From an uncultured Chlorobiaceae bacterium (GTDB lineage: Bacteria; Bacteroidota; Chlorobiia; Chlorobiales; Chlorobiaceae): DNA of 41,018 nucleotides. The stretch lies in the NCBI GenBank assembly GCA_903882665.1, contig CAIRXW010000007.1:1-41018 (forward strand), read 5' to 3'. The notes beneath the pieces are model-generated. The model saw nothing but the letters and a program-made list of their open reading frames with translations, had not been told where the DNA came from and searched no databases. The translations under genes were made by a program, and so were the position numbers. Shown here one piece after another: positions 1 to 8,856 of this stretch. Position 1 is the stretch's first letter. Each line of letters opens with the position of its first letter.

Positions 1-721
1 CCACTCCTCTGCTCAGGCTCTGCCATCTCTCAAACGCGCCCAAGTCAGGAAAAAGCTTCACCCTCCGCCCTTGCAAGCTTTTCAACTTCTCCTTGTTGAG
101 ATTCTGCTTTCCTGCTGTTGCCATCCAGATGAACTCAGGGATAAAACCACTGGCAACAAGAGCCGTCTTCTCACTCTCAACAACCGCCACCGGCTTCACG
201 GTGTCAAGGGTAAGCAAGTGTTCACCGAAAAAGCACTGCCGCAAATGGTAAGGCTCAATCTTCATCACACGATGCACCCAATTCACATGAGGAAACGGCT
301 CTTTCACACGACGACCCGTTTCAACATCATAAAGCATCACCTTCCCGCCTCTGACACGGTTAGCCGTATCGATCTGCCAAAAGACTGACGAACCTGCCCA
401 ATGCTTCGACGTCCCGATCTGGTACAATGCCGTAAGCTCAAAGGCTCTCTCTTCACCCAGCACGCCACAAAGCCACCGGCAGAAGTTGTTCTGCTCATAT
501 CTGGCAAGGCTGGCGCGCATCACCCCAGCATCAATAAACGACGGCTCAGATGTTGGCTGCTTTGGTCGGTGTGTGGGCATCGTAACCCTGAAAGGCTTCT
601 TGCCGGTCACCTGAAAGTACTCACTCGGTCTCAAGTGATAACCGCAGGAATCCTCACGATCACACCACCCTGCATGATCCGCCACCTGCTCACCAGTGAC
701 GTTATTTAAGTGTATTCCCAT
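1..721 (-). pseudogene. DUF6371/Toprim-like protein, N-terminally truncated and cut by the window edge
   Basis: An uninterrupted minus-strand reading frame runs from an ATG at 721 to the window edge (about 240 codons visible). It starts inside what looks like the second half of a zinc ribbon (NNVTGEQVADHAGWCD, then REDSCGYH). A Toprim-like segment follows near residues 170-230: VAVVESEKTALVAS, then LFPDLGAFERW, with the acidic residues expected of that fold. The arrangement matches DUF6371 proteins, which are known from mobile elements and prophage-like regions of the Bacteroidetes/Chlorobi group. The first CxxC half of the ribbon is missing: upstream in frame there is only a degenerate FCFPC and then a stop inside the ssrA terminator. 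It therefore appears to be a remnant whose 5' end was lost at the ssrA boundary. The family is inferred from motif memory; the intact C-terminus cannot be judged. Confidence 0.6.
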
Positions 722-740
722 AGACCACGTGAGACACGGA

Positions 741-770
741 AAACAAAAAAGCCCTTGCAAAACAAGGGCT
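741..770 (-). terminator. Rho-independent terminator of ssrA
   Basis: Read on the minus strand, a 7-bp stem GCCCTTG/CAAGGGC with a 5-nt loop is followed by a T-rich run (TTTTTTGTTT). It lies about 40 nt past the tmRNA 3' end and before the truncated reading frame to its left. Confidence 0.8.
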
Positions 771-807
771 TACGGTCTTTCTGGGATGTTAAAAAACTCA
801 TACTTTG

Positions 808-1207
808 TGGAGATGGCGGGAATCGAACCCGCGTCCAGAACATTGCTCAATAAAGCTGCCACACTCATCTCAGGTGTTCGTTGTTTCATGAACCGGTGCT
901 ACACCTGTAAAGTTTGGTTCACTATCCCTCTTTGATTCACCCGCCTGCCTTTTCGGGCAAAAACAGTCGGAGCTTACTTGCGCGAACCGAAGCTCAAGCG
1001 CTGGTTATGCCATCCGGTGGCTTCAGAGTAAGCGCCTCCCCCATCGGACGATGGCTGATTAATTAACTTGTGCTAATCAGGCAGCCATTGCATACGAATA
1101 ATCGTCTGCATATAATGTTGCATAGACTTCTTTTACGAGTCCATCCATGCTGAAACTCGGAGTGCAACTCCATCTTACACCTGCCCTGTCGAAAGCCTGT
1201 CATCCCC
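808..1207 (-). ncRNA. ssrA: tmRNA (transfer-messenger RNA)
   Basis: This is the trans-translation RNA that rescues stalled ribosomes and tags the stalled peptide for proteolysis. The 5' end GGGGATGACAGGCTTTCGAC pairs with the 3' end CATCTCC to form a 7-bp acceptor stem with one G-U pair. The T arm is GCGGG-TTCGATT-CCCGC just inside the 3' end. The discriminator A is at 808, and the next bases read CAA, so CCA is not encoded and must be added. An internal tag frame encodes ADDYSYAMAA. The length of about 400 nt suits a one-piece tmRNA. A sigma70-like promoter lies upstream and a terminator downstream. The call is secure; the end points rest on the acceptor stem. Confidence 0.96.
1077..1109 (-). 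other. tmRNA proteolysis-tag reading frame
   Basis: The resume codon GCA opens a ten-codon frame encoding ADDYSYAMAA, followed by TGA. The C-terminal Ala-Met-Ala-Ala fits recognition by ClpXP-type proteases. From memory this is the tag reported for Chlorobium/Chlorobaculum tmRNA, which supports the lineage assignment. Confidence 0.92.
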
Positions 1208-1247
1208 ATGTGTACCAAAGAACAATACTCCAATAAAAAGAGTACCC

Positions 1248-1276
1248 TATATATGCTTTTTCAGGCAATAGTACAA
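1248..1276 (-). promoter_or_regulatory. Candidate sigma70-type promoter of ssrA
   Basis: On the minus strand TTGTAC and TATATA are separated by 17 nt. Transcription would begin near 1241, about 35 nt before the mature tmRNA 5' end, leaving a short leader for RNase P to remove. By-eye prediction. Confidence 0.5.
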
Positions 1277-1312
1277 CAACTATCCTGCCTTGATAATTCC
1301 CGGAAAAAAACA

Positions 1313-1876
1313 TCAGTTCAACCCGGGAAGCTCGGGAGAGTTGGCGACAAGCTGGTACTCTCCGCCCTTTGAGCGCACCATGCGGCCCCACATCCTTTCG
1401 TAGGCATCACTGAAAACAATCTCCTTCGATGCCCGTGCGGTATACCAGGCCCCCTCTTCGAACTCCGCTTCGAGCTGTCCGGCGCTCCAGCCGGCATAAC
1501 CAAGAAAGAAGCGAATCTCGGAGGGCAACATCACACCGGTATTGAGCAGATAACTGAGCTCGTTTTTGTCTCCCCCCCAGAAAATCCCTGGAAATATTTC
1601 AAGCGAGCCATCAATAAGATCACCCCTTGAATGAAGGAAATGAACGGTATCAGCCTCAACCGGCCCGCCCATGTGCAGACGCTCTTCTACCTCTTCGAAG
1701 CCGGATATGGCTTCACAAACCTTGAACTCCATCGGACGATTCAATATAAAACCCAACGAGCCGCGCTCATTATGCTCACACATAACCAGAACAGTGCGCT
1801 TGAAACTCGATTCAAGCATGTTGGCTGAGGCAAGCAGAAGTTTTCCGGCTTTAAGCTTGTCAAATTCGTTTACCAT
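1313..1876 (-). CDS. yqgE: YqgE/AlgH family protein (UPF0301)
   Basis: This 187-residue soluble protein has the family signature: N-terminal KLLLASANMLESSFKRTVL, then GSLGFILNRP near residue 40, MGGPV near 69, and a C-terminal LGYAGWSAGQLEAE near 125. The length is typical. AlgH was named for an effect on alginate regulation in Pseudomonas, but the biochemical role of the family is not established, so none is assigned. It starts 11 nt after the stop of bcp on the same strand, suggesting a two-gene transcript. The chosen ATG has only a weak GAGAG upstream, but it matches the usual family N-terminus. Confidence 0.93.
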   Translation of the reverse strand: MVNEFDKLKAGKLLLASANMLESSFKRTVLVMCEHNERGSLGFILNRPMEFKVCEAISGFEEVEERLHMGGPVEADTVHFLHSRGDLIDGSLEIFPGIFWGGDKNELSYLLNTGVMLPSEIRFFLGYAGWSAGQLEAEFEEGAWYTARASKEIVFSDAYERMWGRMVRSKGGEYQLVANSPELPGLN

Positions 1877-1887
1877 TTTTCTCTCTA

Positions 1888-2358
1888 TCAGGTTTTTTGC
1901 TGCAAATAGTTAAGCAACTCCTCTGCATGTTGGGCCACACTCACCTTCGGCCACACATGTTCTATGACGCCCTCCTCATTAATCAGATAGGTAACCCTGC
2001 TGGTACCCATATACTCACGCCCCATAAACTTTTTCAGCCCCCAGACACCATAATCTTCAACAATCTTCCTGTCGGGGTCAGAAACAAGACGAAACGGGAG
2101 CTGGTACTTTTCAGAAAACTTTTTGTGCCTGCCCTCATCATCAATACTGACACCGAGTACTTCTACCCCTGCACTGTTAAATTTAGGGAAATTATCACGA
2201 AAAGCACAAGCCTCCTTCGTACATCCGGGGGTATCATCCTTCGGATAAAAATAGAGCACAACCTTGCGGCCACGGTACTCTTCGAGCGTTAAGGCCCTTC
2301 CGTCCTGATCTTTTGCCGATATGGCCGGGGCAATCGCACCCTCCTGAAGTATTGACAT
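1888..2358 (-). CDS. bcp: Thioredoxin-dependent peroxiredoxin, BCP/PrxQ type
   Basis: This cytoplasmic thiol peroxidase reduces hydrogen peroxide and organic hydroperoxides with electrons from thioredoxin. The 156-residue protein carries the AhpC/TSA thioredoxin fold. The PrxQ motif TPGCTKEACAF contains the peroxidatic Cys46 and the resolving Cys51 five residues later, the layout of the alpha-helical PrxQ subgroup. FYPKDDTPG and the C-terminal VWPKVSVAQHAEEL are also typical. It is the upstream gene of a probable bcp-yqgE pair. An oxygen-detoxifying enzyme makes sense in an anaerobe that meets occasional oxygen. Confidence 0.95.
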   Translation of the reverse strand: MSILQEGAIAPAISAKDQDGRALTLEEYRGRKVVLYFYPKDDTPGCTKEACAFRDNFPKFNSAGVEVLGVSIDDEGRHKKFSEKYQLPFRLVSDPDRKIVEDYGVWGLKKFMGREYMGTSRVTYLINEEGVIEHVWPKVSVAQHAEELLNYLQQKT

Positions 2359-2442
2359 TGGTCTGAATGATACTTATTCTGTTTATAAAACTGTTCTCTT
2401 GATTAAATCAATCGCCAAAACAAAAAGTTTCTTTCCTGAACC

Positions 2443-2949
2443 ATGAAGCAATACTCATTCTGTCCGATATGCGGCACAACACTTGACCGGGCCATGATTG
2501 ATGGCCGCGACCGGATGTTTTGCCCATCATGCTTATGGGTGCACTACATCAACCCCCTTCCTGTCGCGGTCGCCTATACCATCAACACCAGGAACGAACT
2601 CCTTGTCATCCGCCGGGCTCATGAACCGGCGCTGAATGAGTGGGCCCTTCCGGGAGGTTTTCTTGAAGCTGGTGAAGAGCCGCACGAAGGATGTCTGCGT
2701 GAACTGATGGAAGAGACCTCTCTGGAAGGGAAAATTGATCGTCTGATCGGGATCTATCACCGGGAGGTTGAACTGTACGGTTCGCTCCTTGTTGTCGCCT
2801 ACAGGGTGGTGGTTGCTGATGACGCCATAACGATCAACCATGAACTTTTCGAAGCAGATTTTTATCCCCGCCATCTCATTCCTGACGTGCGCATCCCCTT
2901 GCACCGCCAGATCATCACCGATGCTGCCCTGCACGACTCCATGGGCTGA
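2443..2949 (+). CDS. Nudix hydrolase with N-terminal zinc ribbon
   Basis: The 168-residue protein begins with a zinc ribbon (C7, C10, C27, C30; FCPICG then FCPSC). The Nudix fold follows, with box GGFLEAGEEPHEG...RELMEETS at about residues 71-92 matching GX5EX7REUXEEXGU (T replaces the last G). This architecture resembles NudC/NADH-pyrophosphatase-like and ADP-ribose pyrophosphatase-like enzymes, which hydrolyse nucleoside diphosphates linked to another moiety. The SQPWPxPxS motif of true NudC is absent, so the substrate is left open. It is divergent from bcp (84 nt apart) and is monocistronic. Confidence 0.88.
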   Translation: MKQYSFCPICGTTLDRAMIDGRDRMFCPSCLWVHYINPLPVAVAYTINTRNELLVIRRAHEPALNEWALPGGFLEAGEEPHEGCLRELMEETSLEGKIDRLIGIYHREVELYGSLLVVAYRVVVADDAITINHELFEADFYPRHLIPDVRIPLHRQIITDAALHDSMG

Positions 2950-3261
2950 AGCTGCTGATTCACTCCCGGGGAGAGGGCGATGGGTGCAGGGTCTTCCGCC
3001 ATGCCTCAAAGGAGGGAGCACACTCGTTTGGAGTATGCCAAGCAGCTTTCTGCTGCGGCTCACCAGTGGGGTTAACAGAAAAGAGAGTACGCCATTGGCA
3101 AGATGCGCCTCAAGCTTCTTTCTGCCCCAGATAAGGGGACAGGTGGAGATATCCTCTACCATAACCAGCCTCTCTGCATTGCAACACACTGTCGCACAAG
3201 CAGCTACCATCAGTGGAGTCATGGCAGCATTCCTATGAGAAACATGGCTTCAGGAATGGCT
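2950..3261. other. Intergenic stretch with no supported gene
   Basis: Long frames cross this 312-nt gap on both strands, but none has a recognisable domain, a convincing ribosome binding site or independence from the flanking nudix and ABC genes. It lies between convergent genes. Confidence 0.5.
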
Positions 3262-4233
3262 TCAAAGCTCCCCGACTTTCCAGCAAGCCGCCTCGTGACC
3301 CGCTTCATAAACACGCAGTTCAGGCTGTTCGCGGCGGCAGCGGGCATCGGCATGAGGGCACCTGCCCGCAAACCGGCACCCCTCAGGCAAGTTGACTGCG
3401 CTCGGCACATTGCCTTCGATAACATGAAGCCGCTCTTTTGAAGAGCCAAGACGGGGAATGGAGTGCAGCAACCCCCTGGTATAGGGGTGAAGCGGATTGT
3501 TGAAAAGCTGCTGCACCAAACCCTTCTCGACCACTCTCGATGCATACATGACAAGAACCTCTTCACAAAGCTCGGCCACAACCCCGAAATCGTGGGTAAT
3601 GAGGATCACACTCATTCCGGTGTCACCCTGAAGCTTGCCTATAAGGTCAAGTATCTGCGCCTGGACGGTGACATCGAGCGCTGTGGTCGGCTCATCGGCA
3701 ATGAGCAGCTCGGGGTTGCAGGAGAGCGCCATGGCAATCATCACCCGCTGACGCATCCCGCCTGAAAGTTCATGGGGATAGGATGAAAAACGTTCCGCAG
3801 GGTTTGGAATTCCGACAAGATTAAGCAGTTCAACAGAGCGTTTTTTCGCCTCCGCATGGCTGACGTCACGGTGAATGAGAATTTGTTCCATAATCTGGCT
3901 GCCGCAGGTAAAAACCGGATTGAGCGAACTCATCGGCTCCTGGAAAATCATGGCAATCTCATTGCCCCGCAACTTGCGCATGTCATCTTCAGAAAGTTTC
4001 AGGAGATCCCTCCCTTTCCAGAAAATCTCCCCTCCCGCGAAATATCCGGGAGGACTGGGCACAAGACGCATCAGAGAGAGCGCCGTTACCGATTTTCCGC
4101 ACCCCGACTCCCCGACAATTCCCAGCGTACGGTTGCGGCCCAGCGAAAAGCTCACACCGTCAACGGCTTTTGCAACACCACTGTCAGTTGAGTAGTAAGT
4201 CCTGAGATTTTTCAGTTCAAGAATTTTTTCCAT
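3262..4233 (-). CDS. Oligopeptide/dipeptide ABC transporter ATP-binding protein (OppD/DppD type)
   Basis: This 323-residue ATPase would energise an inner-membrane peptide or nickel-type importer. The Walker A is GESGCGKS (about residue 41), the Q-loop [13 protein letters not shown], the signature LSGGMRQR, the Walker [13 protein letters not shown] and the switch LITHDF. The C-terminal oligo_HPY extension is present: [15 protein letters not shown] and then [11 protein letters not shown] with the conserved cysteines. The ATG at 4233 replaces an upstream in-frame TTG because [10 protein letters not shown] is the usual family start. No permease, binding protein or OppF partner is in the window, so it is an orphan here. 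It is divergent from mfd with a 70-nt gap. Confidence 0.9.
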   Translation of the reverse strand: MEKILELKNLRTYYSTDSGVAKAVDGVSFSLGRNRTLGIVGESGCGKSVTALSLMRLVPSPPGYFAGGEIFWKGRDLLKLSEDDMRKLRGNEIAMIFQEPMSSLNPVFTCGSQIMEQILIHRDVSHAEAKKRSVELLNLVGIPNPAERFSSYPHELSGGMRQRVMIAMALSCNPELLIADEPTTALDVTVQAQILDLIGKLQGDTGMSVILITHDFGVVAELCEEVLVMYASRVVEKGLVQQLFNNPLHPYTRGLLHSIPRLGSSKERLHVIEGNVPSAVNLPEGCRFAGRCPHADARCRREQPELRVYEAGHEAACWKVGEL

Positions 4234-4303
4234 ATATAACAATCTTATATCCCGCAGGCGCTGGTTTTAAAGATTTCAGTTTGCCGGAGTCAAGCATGAA
4301 AAT

Positions 4304-7300
4304 ATGGTTTGTACGCTACATATGAAAACGTTATCAGATTCAGACCCGCAAAGCAGTACCGTCAGCAAAAAAAATCCCGGTTTTCTTTTTGATACCATCA
4401 GGCAATCAACTCCATACGCCTTACTGAAAGAGGCACCGGCAACGAGCCTGCCCGGCAAAAAAAGAGAGTATACCCCAACCTCCATCTCCGGCCTGCAAGG
4501 ATCACTCGCTTCGATCATTGCCGCAGCACTTTTTACTGACCACCCCTCATCACTCATGGTTCTCTGCGGCCAGAACAGCTTCGAGCGCTATGAAAATGAT
4601 TTTGCTGCCCTTCTGCCAAAAGAGAGCATCTGCAACACCTCGGATGAGCTCTCCCTCTCAATCGGAGCTCTCTCAACCAAAAAAAAATCGGTCATTCTCT
4701 CCTTTTTTGATGATCTTGAGGTCACCCTTTGCCCGCCAGCCGAAGCCGAGAAGCGCATTTTCCGGCTGACAACCGATCTCAATGCAGGATATGAAACATT
4801 GAAACGCTTTCTTTCGGCAAACAGCTTTGAACTGAGGGAGTTTGTTGAAGATGAGGGAGAGTTCTCCGTGCGCGGCTCAATCATTGACGTCTTTCCTTTC
4901 GGGGCGCAGGAACCCGTGCGGATAGAATTTTTCGGCAATACCGTCACCTCAATGCGCGTGTTTGACATCAACAGTCAACTTTCCGGCAAAACGGTGGGAA
5001 CCGCCGATCTGACCGCCAGTTTTACTGATGCCCTGCACAGCACCACAGAGGCTGAAACAACCATTCTTGACTATCTTGATCCAGCAACGATCATTATCAT
5101 TGATGACAGCACGGAATTTGCGTTACGGGATAACCATGAGAGCATGACGAGAGCGCTTTCACGCTTCCGCACTATCAGAATTGACGCTTCTGCACCTTCG
5201 GTAATCGATTTCTGTTCCAGCCCGCAGAAAAAACTGAACGCCAATTTCCGCACTCTTGCCACCCTGCTCCAACAGGAGACCGCAGAACACAAAAAGCCCC
5301 TCTTTGCAACCAGTTCACGCCGCGAAATTGCCGAGTTGACCGATTTTCTTGCTGCGGAGATATCGAACTCAAAAAACACCGGCCAGCTTGAAGCAAGCTG
5401 GATTCCGATCAATCTGCATACCGGGTTTATTTTCGGCGATCTTGACCTCTATACCGAATCGGACATCTTCGGCAAGCTGCACGCCCACAAGGCGCACCGG
5501 AAAAGAAAAATTCGTGGCATCTCACTCAAGGATCTCCAGAAGCTCAAAGTGGGCGACTATGTTGTCCATGAGGATTACGGCATCGGAATTTTCCGCTCAC
5601 TTGAAACCATAACGGCGGGAAATTCCGAGCAGGAGTGTGTGCTTGTCGAATACGCGGGAGGCGACAAGCTTTTTGTCAATATCCAGAATATCCGGTTACT
5701 TTCGAAGTATACGGCATCCGAAAGCTCTCTTCCGGCCCTCTCAAAGCTTGGCAGTTCAAAATGGGCCGCCAAAAAAGATAAAGTCCGCAAGCAACTCCGC
5801 GATATTGCCATCAATCTGATAAAGGTATATGCGCAGCGAAAAATGCAACCCGGCTTTGCCTTTGCGCCCGACTCGATCTACATGCGTGAATTCGAGGCCT
5901 CGTTTATTTTCGACGAAACACCCGATCAGCTCAGGGCAATTCACGACGTCAAAAAAGATATGCAGGAAGCTCACCCGATGGATCGGCTGATCTGCGGGGA
6001 TGCCGGTTTTGGAAAAACCGAGATTGCCATGCGGGCGACATTCAAAGCGGTTGAATCCGGTAAACAGGTTGCCGTGCTGACACCGACAACCATTCTTGCC
6101 CACCAGCATGCGGAATCCTTTACCAGACGGTTTGAGAATTTTCCAATTTCGATAGCGGTGCTCAGCCGCTTTGTGACGCGCAAGGAGCAGCAGGATATCA
6201 TCAAAAAAATAGCACTCGGAACCATTGATATTGTGATAGGGACGCATCGGCTTGTCTCGAAAGATGTGCTCTTCAAGGATCTCGGACTGCTCGTCATTGA
6301 TGAAGAGCAGCACTTCGGCGTAGAGGTGAAAGAGAAGCTGCGCGAACAGTTCCCCGGGGTCGATACGCTCACCATGTCGGCCACCCCCATTCCGCGAACC
6401 CTCCAGTTTTCGATGCTTGGCGCCAGGGATCTCTCCATTGTCTCAACCCCTCCAAAAAACCGCCAGCCCGTCGAAACCCTCATTACCGATTATGATCCGG
6501 CCCTTATCCAGTCGGCTATAACGCGAGAGATCAAGCGGGAAGGGCAGGTATTTTTTCTCCACAACCGCATTGCATCGCTTGATGATATCCTGACAACACT
6601 CCGCGAGCTTGTCCCCTCTGCCCGGATTGTCTTCGCCCACGGCCAACTGCCCCCGAGAGAGCTTGAAAAAATTATGATGGATTTCATGCAGAAAGAGGTG
6701 GACGTGCTGATCTCCACCACCATCATCGGCTCCGGGCTCGACATCTCCAATGCCAATACCATTATCATCAACCGCGCCGACATGTTCGGGCTCTCCGATC
6801 TCTACCAGTTACGCGGAAGGGTTGGACGGAGTGAACGGAAAGCCTACTGCTACCTCATCACTCCACCGCTGAACTCCCTGAAAAAGGATGCCGTTCAGCG
6901 CCTCGCCGTTATTGAAAGCTTTACGGAGCTGGGATCGGGCTTCAACATCGCCCTGCGCGACCTTGATATCCGGGGGGCAGGCAACCTGCTTGGAGCGGAA
7001 CAGTCGGGCTATATCCATGAACTCGGCTTCGATCTCTACCAGAAAATGCTTGAAGAGACTGTTGCCGAGCTCAAATCAACCGAGTTCAGCCACATGTTTT
7101 CAGCCGAGGGAGCAAAGGCTGCAAGAGCAACAAAAGCTTGTGACCTCCTCTTCTTTTTTGACGCTCTCATTCCGGAATACTATCTCACCGCCACCCCCGA
7201 GCGTTTCGCCTTTTATGACAAAATCTCGAAAGCCTCCACCGAGCACAAGGTTGATACCCTTGAGGCTGAACTCAAGGATCGCTTCGGCCCTCTCCCCGAA

Positions 7301-7630
7301 GAGGTTGCAAACCTGCTGCTGCTGACTAAACTCAAAATCACCGGTTCAGCGCTCGGGCTCGAAAAAATTGACATCCAGCCGCAAAGCACCATACTCTTTC
7401 TGCCCGATCAGGATAACGATCAACTTGCTAACAAGGCTTTCCTGCAATACCTCTTTGTATCGGTACAGGAACCCTGGATGGATGAGTATAAACCGGGATT
7501 CAGGATGGATAAAAAGATGAAACTGGTGCTGCATCACCCTTCCGTCTGCGATAAAACGCCAGCCGGTTTGCTGCACCGCTACACGGATCTGCTGAAAAAG
7601 CTTGAGCTTGCATCGAAGGAGTTAGCATGA
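4304..7630 (+). CDS. mfd: Transcription-repair coupling factor
   Basis: Mfd pushes stalled RNA polymerase off damaged DNA and recruits UvrA for nucleotide excision repair. The 1108 residues show the expected order. A UvrB-like N-terminal module comes first ([11 protein letters not shown] near 190). The RNA-polymerase interaction domain follows ([15 protein letters not shown] near 415). The SF2 translocase has Walker [10 protein letters not shown] near 565, DEEQ near 664, SATPIPRT near 690 and RGRVGRS near 836. A TRCF C-terminal domain ends the protein. The length is slightly below the E. coli protein (1148). The start is uncertain between ATGs at 4304 and 4322, neither with a clear Shine-Dalgarno sequence. 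It is monocistronic. Confidence 0.96.
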   Translation: MVCTLHMKTLSDSDPQSSTVSKKNPGFLFDTIRQSTPYALLKEAPATSLPGKKREYTPTSISGLQGSLASIIAAALFTDHPSSLMVLCGQNSFERYENDFAALLPKESICNTSDELSLSIGALSTKKKSVILSFFDDLEVTLCPPAEAEKRIFRLTTDLNAGYETLKRFLSANSFELREFVEDEGEFSVRGSIIDVFPFGAQEPVRIEFFGNTVTSMRVFDINSQLSGKTVGTADLTASFTDALHSTTEAETTILDYLDPATIIIIDDSTEFALRDNHESMTRALSRFRTIRIDASAPSVIDFCSSPQKKLNANFRTLATLLQQETAEHKKPLFATSSRREIAELTDFLAAEISNSKNTGQLEASWIPINLHTGFIFGDLDLYTESDIFGKLHAHKAHRKRKIRGISLKDLQKLKVGDYVVHEDYGIGIFRSLETITAGNSEQECVLVEYAGGDKLFVNIQNIRLLSKYTASESSLPALSKLGSSKWAAKKDKVRKQLRDIAINLIKVYAQRKMQPGFAFAPDSIYMREFEASFIFDETPDQLRAIHDVKKDMQEAHPMDRLICGDAGFGKTEIAMRATFKAVESGKQVAVLTPTTILAHQHAESFTRRFENFPISIAVLSRFVTRKEQQDIIKKIALGTIDIVIGTHRLVSKDVLFKDLGLLVIDEEQHFGVEVKEKLREQFPGVDTLTMSATPIPRTLQFSMLGARDLSIVSTPPKNRQPVETLITDYDPALIQSAITREIKREGQVFFLHNRIASLDDILTTLRELVPSARIVFAHGQLPPRELEKIMMDFMQKEVDVLISTTIIGSGLDISNANTIIINRADMFGLSDLYQLRGRVGRSERKAYCYLITPPLNSLKKDAVQRLAVIESFTELGSGFNIALRDLDIRGAGNLLGAEQSGYIHELGFDLYQKMLEETVAELKSTEFSHMFSAEGAKAARATKACDLLFFFDALIPEYYLTATPERFAFYDKISKASTEHKVDTLEAELKDRFGPLPEEVANLLLLTKLKITGSALGLEKIDIQPQSTILFLPDQDNDQLANKAFLQYLFVSVQEPWMDEYKPGFRMDKKMKLVLHHPSVCDKTPAGLLHRYTDLLKKLELASKELA

Positions 7631-7841
7631 TGACCCACCCTGCTGTGACAGCTACATCACGAGAGATTGGATGTTGAATGGAATTTACTTCAGTACAACA
7701 ATGATTTTTTGAGCAAAACACTCAATCACCGGCATTGCTGTTCATTTTTTTATTACTTTGTTAGCACAACTTCATAGGGCAGGTTGAATTGCACCTCCTG
7801 TAAAAAAAGCTCACATATTTTCATATCAAGCGGATAAATCC

Positions 7842-8063
7842 ATGCTAAAGCAACTGACAGTCATTATCACACATGAAGAAGATGGATATGTATCTCTTTG
7901 CCCGGACTTTGATATTGCAAGCCAGGGAGATACTATTGAAGACGCCCGAGAGAATCTGCGTGAAGCCTTGGAGCTATTCTTTGAGAACGCATCCAGCGAA
8001 GAGATCCAGACACGCCTGCACGAGGAAGTTTATGTGACCCGCATGGAGGTTGCTGTTGGGTAA
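7842..8063 (+). CDS. hicB: HicB-family antitoxin
   Basis: This 73-residue protein has the partially degenerate RNase H-like fold of HicB antitoxins: LTVIITHEEDGYVSLCPDFD, then ASQGDTIEDARENLREALELFFE. In the family, HicB binds and masks the HicA mRNA interferase. The usual C-terminal DNA-binding domain is absent, so this is the short form. It overlaps hicA by 8 nt, implying translational coupling. The order is antitoxin first, the reverse of the E. coli hicAB operon but common elsewhere. Confidence 0.88.
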   Translation: MLKQLTVIITHEEDGYVSLCPDFDIASQGDTIEDARENLREALELFFENASSEEIQTRLHEEVYVTRMEVAVG

Positions 8064-8277
8064 AGTTCGCATCCTTTCGGGAAAACAGGTCTGCGTAATT
8101 CTTGTGAGACACGGCTTTGTTGAAGTGCGCCAGCGAGGTAGCCACATTGTTATGCAGAAACGACTGCCTGATACCACAATTACCATACCAGTTCCAAACC
8201 ATGCAGAATTACGGGCAGGAACACTTCAGTCGATCATCCGCCAATCCGGGTTGCCCCGAGGTGAGTTTGAGTCATAA
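8056..8277 (+). CDS. hicA: HicA-family mRNA interferase toxin
   Basis: HicA is a small double-stranded-RNA-binding-fold endoribonuclease that cleaves mRNA. The 73 residues include SGKQVCVILVRHGFVEVRQ and then RGSHIVMQ, which contains the catalytic histidine in the GSH motif, and a C-terminal GTLQSIIRQSGL. I choose the TTG at 8056 because GGAGG (8045-8049) lies 6 nt upstream and the product then begins GKVRILSGK, as in homologues. Other in-frame starts at 8050 and 8053 sit too close to that site. The toxin's key residues look intact. Confidence 0.88.
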   Translation: MGKVRILSGKQVCVILVRHGFVEVRQRGSHIVMQKRLPDTTITIPVPNHAELRAGTLQSIIRQSGLPRGEFES

Positions 8278-8301
8278 AGGAAATGACCCTGTGATGAACG
8301 G

Positions 8302-8505
8302 TTAATAAACGATTCTTGGGTAAAAAAAAAGCTCTTTTTGCGGTTCCTGACCTGCTTCAAGCAGCATTTTAGCTACATCACGAGCAATCTCGAGTGTTTC
8401 CCTTATTGTTCTCCCCTGAGCTATAAGACCCTGCAACATATCTGAAGTTGACAAATAAACACCTTCCGGCAGCTTTTCGATATGAATGGTAATAACGGCT
8501 TCCAT
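8302..8505 (-). CDS. Orphan HicB-like antitoxin (short form)
   Basis: A 67-residue product from the ATG at 8505 reads ITIHIEKLPEGVYLSTSD, then LIAQGRTIRETLEIARD and VAKMLLE, typical of HicB/DUF1902-like antitoxins. It converges on hicBA, with 24 nt between stop codons, and has no hicA partner of its own. The frame stays open upstream through a TTG at 8610, but that extra sequence resembles nothing I know and may be residual non-coding or degenerate DNA. The gene could be a solitary regulator, an anti-addiction antitoxin, or the remnant of a second hicAB pair. Confidence 0.65.
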   Translation of the reverse strand: MEAVITIHIEKLPEGVYLSTSDMLQGLIAQGRTIRETLEIARDVAKMLLEAGQEPQKELFFYPRIVY

Positions 8506-8856
8506 ATCAGCAGGATATTCAAAATGTTGATGTACGAATACTATACAACAAGTTTCGCAATTTTCATCGTAAAGGCGGGTTTCCGTTATCGATCCTGCCT
8601 CAGTGATCAACTGCTTGGCGGCAAAGCAAAAGCTTCTTGCAGGATAAATTAGGCTGATATCTTTTGTTCAGTTGATGGATTTCGATTACTGATCTTTGGT
8701 TGATAAATCCCGACGAGGAACCTCGCATCAGAAAAAAGACATATTTATCGCCCTTCAGGCGGGTTCTGCTTAACGACTCATCACTATAACAGGGAACTTG
8801 CGCACGGTTGGAATCGCAACGGCAGGGTTACAACAAATGCCCTGCCGTTATGATGG
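8506..8856. other. Intergenic stretch between orphan hicB-like gene and PEP-CTERM gene
   Basis: No convincing gene. A plus-strand frame gives a short peptide containing NPDEEPRIRKK, but it has no ribosome binding site and no recognisable family. The right end holds the hairpin listed separately. Confidence 0.4.
8818..8849 (-). terminator. Hairpin downstream of the PEP-CTERM gene
   Basis: A perfect 10-bp inverted repeat AACGGCAGGG/CCCTGCCGTT with a 12-nt loop begins 8 nt after the minus-strand stop codon. No T-run follows, so it may act as an mRNA 3' stabiliser or a weak terminator. Confidence 0.55.

Noticed and set aside
71-935. Three plus-strand open frames (71-388, 401-709, 696-935)
   Set aside because: The first two are antisense shadows of the DUF6371-like frame, and the third lies over the tmRNA 3' half; none has a domain or ribosome binding site.
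2533-3222. 229-codon minus-strand open frame
   Set aside because: Its second half is antisense to the well-supported Nudix gene, and the first part shows no domain or ribosome binding site.
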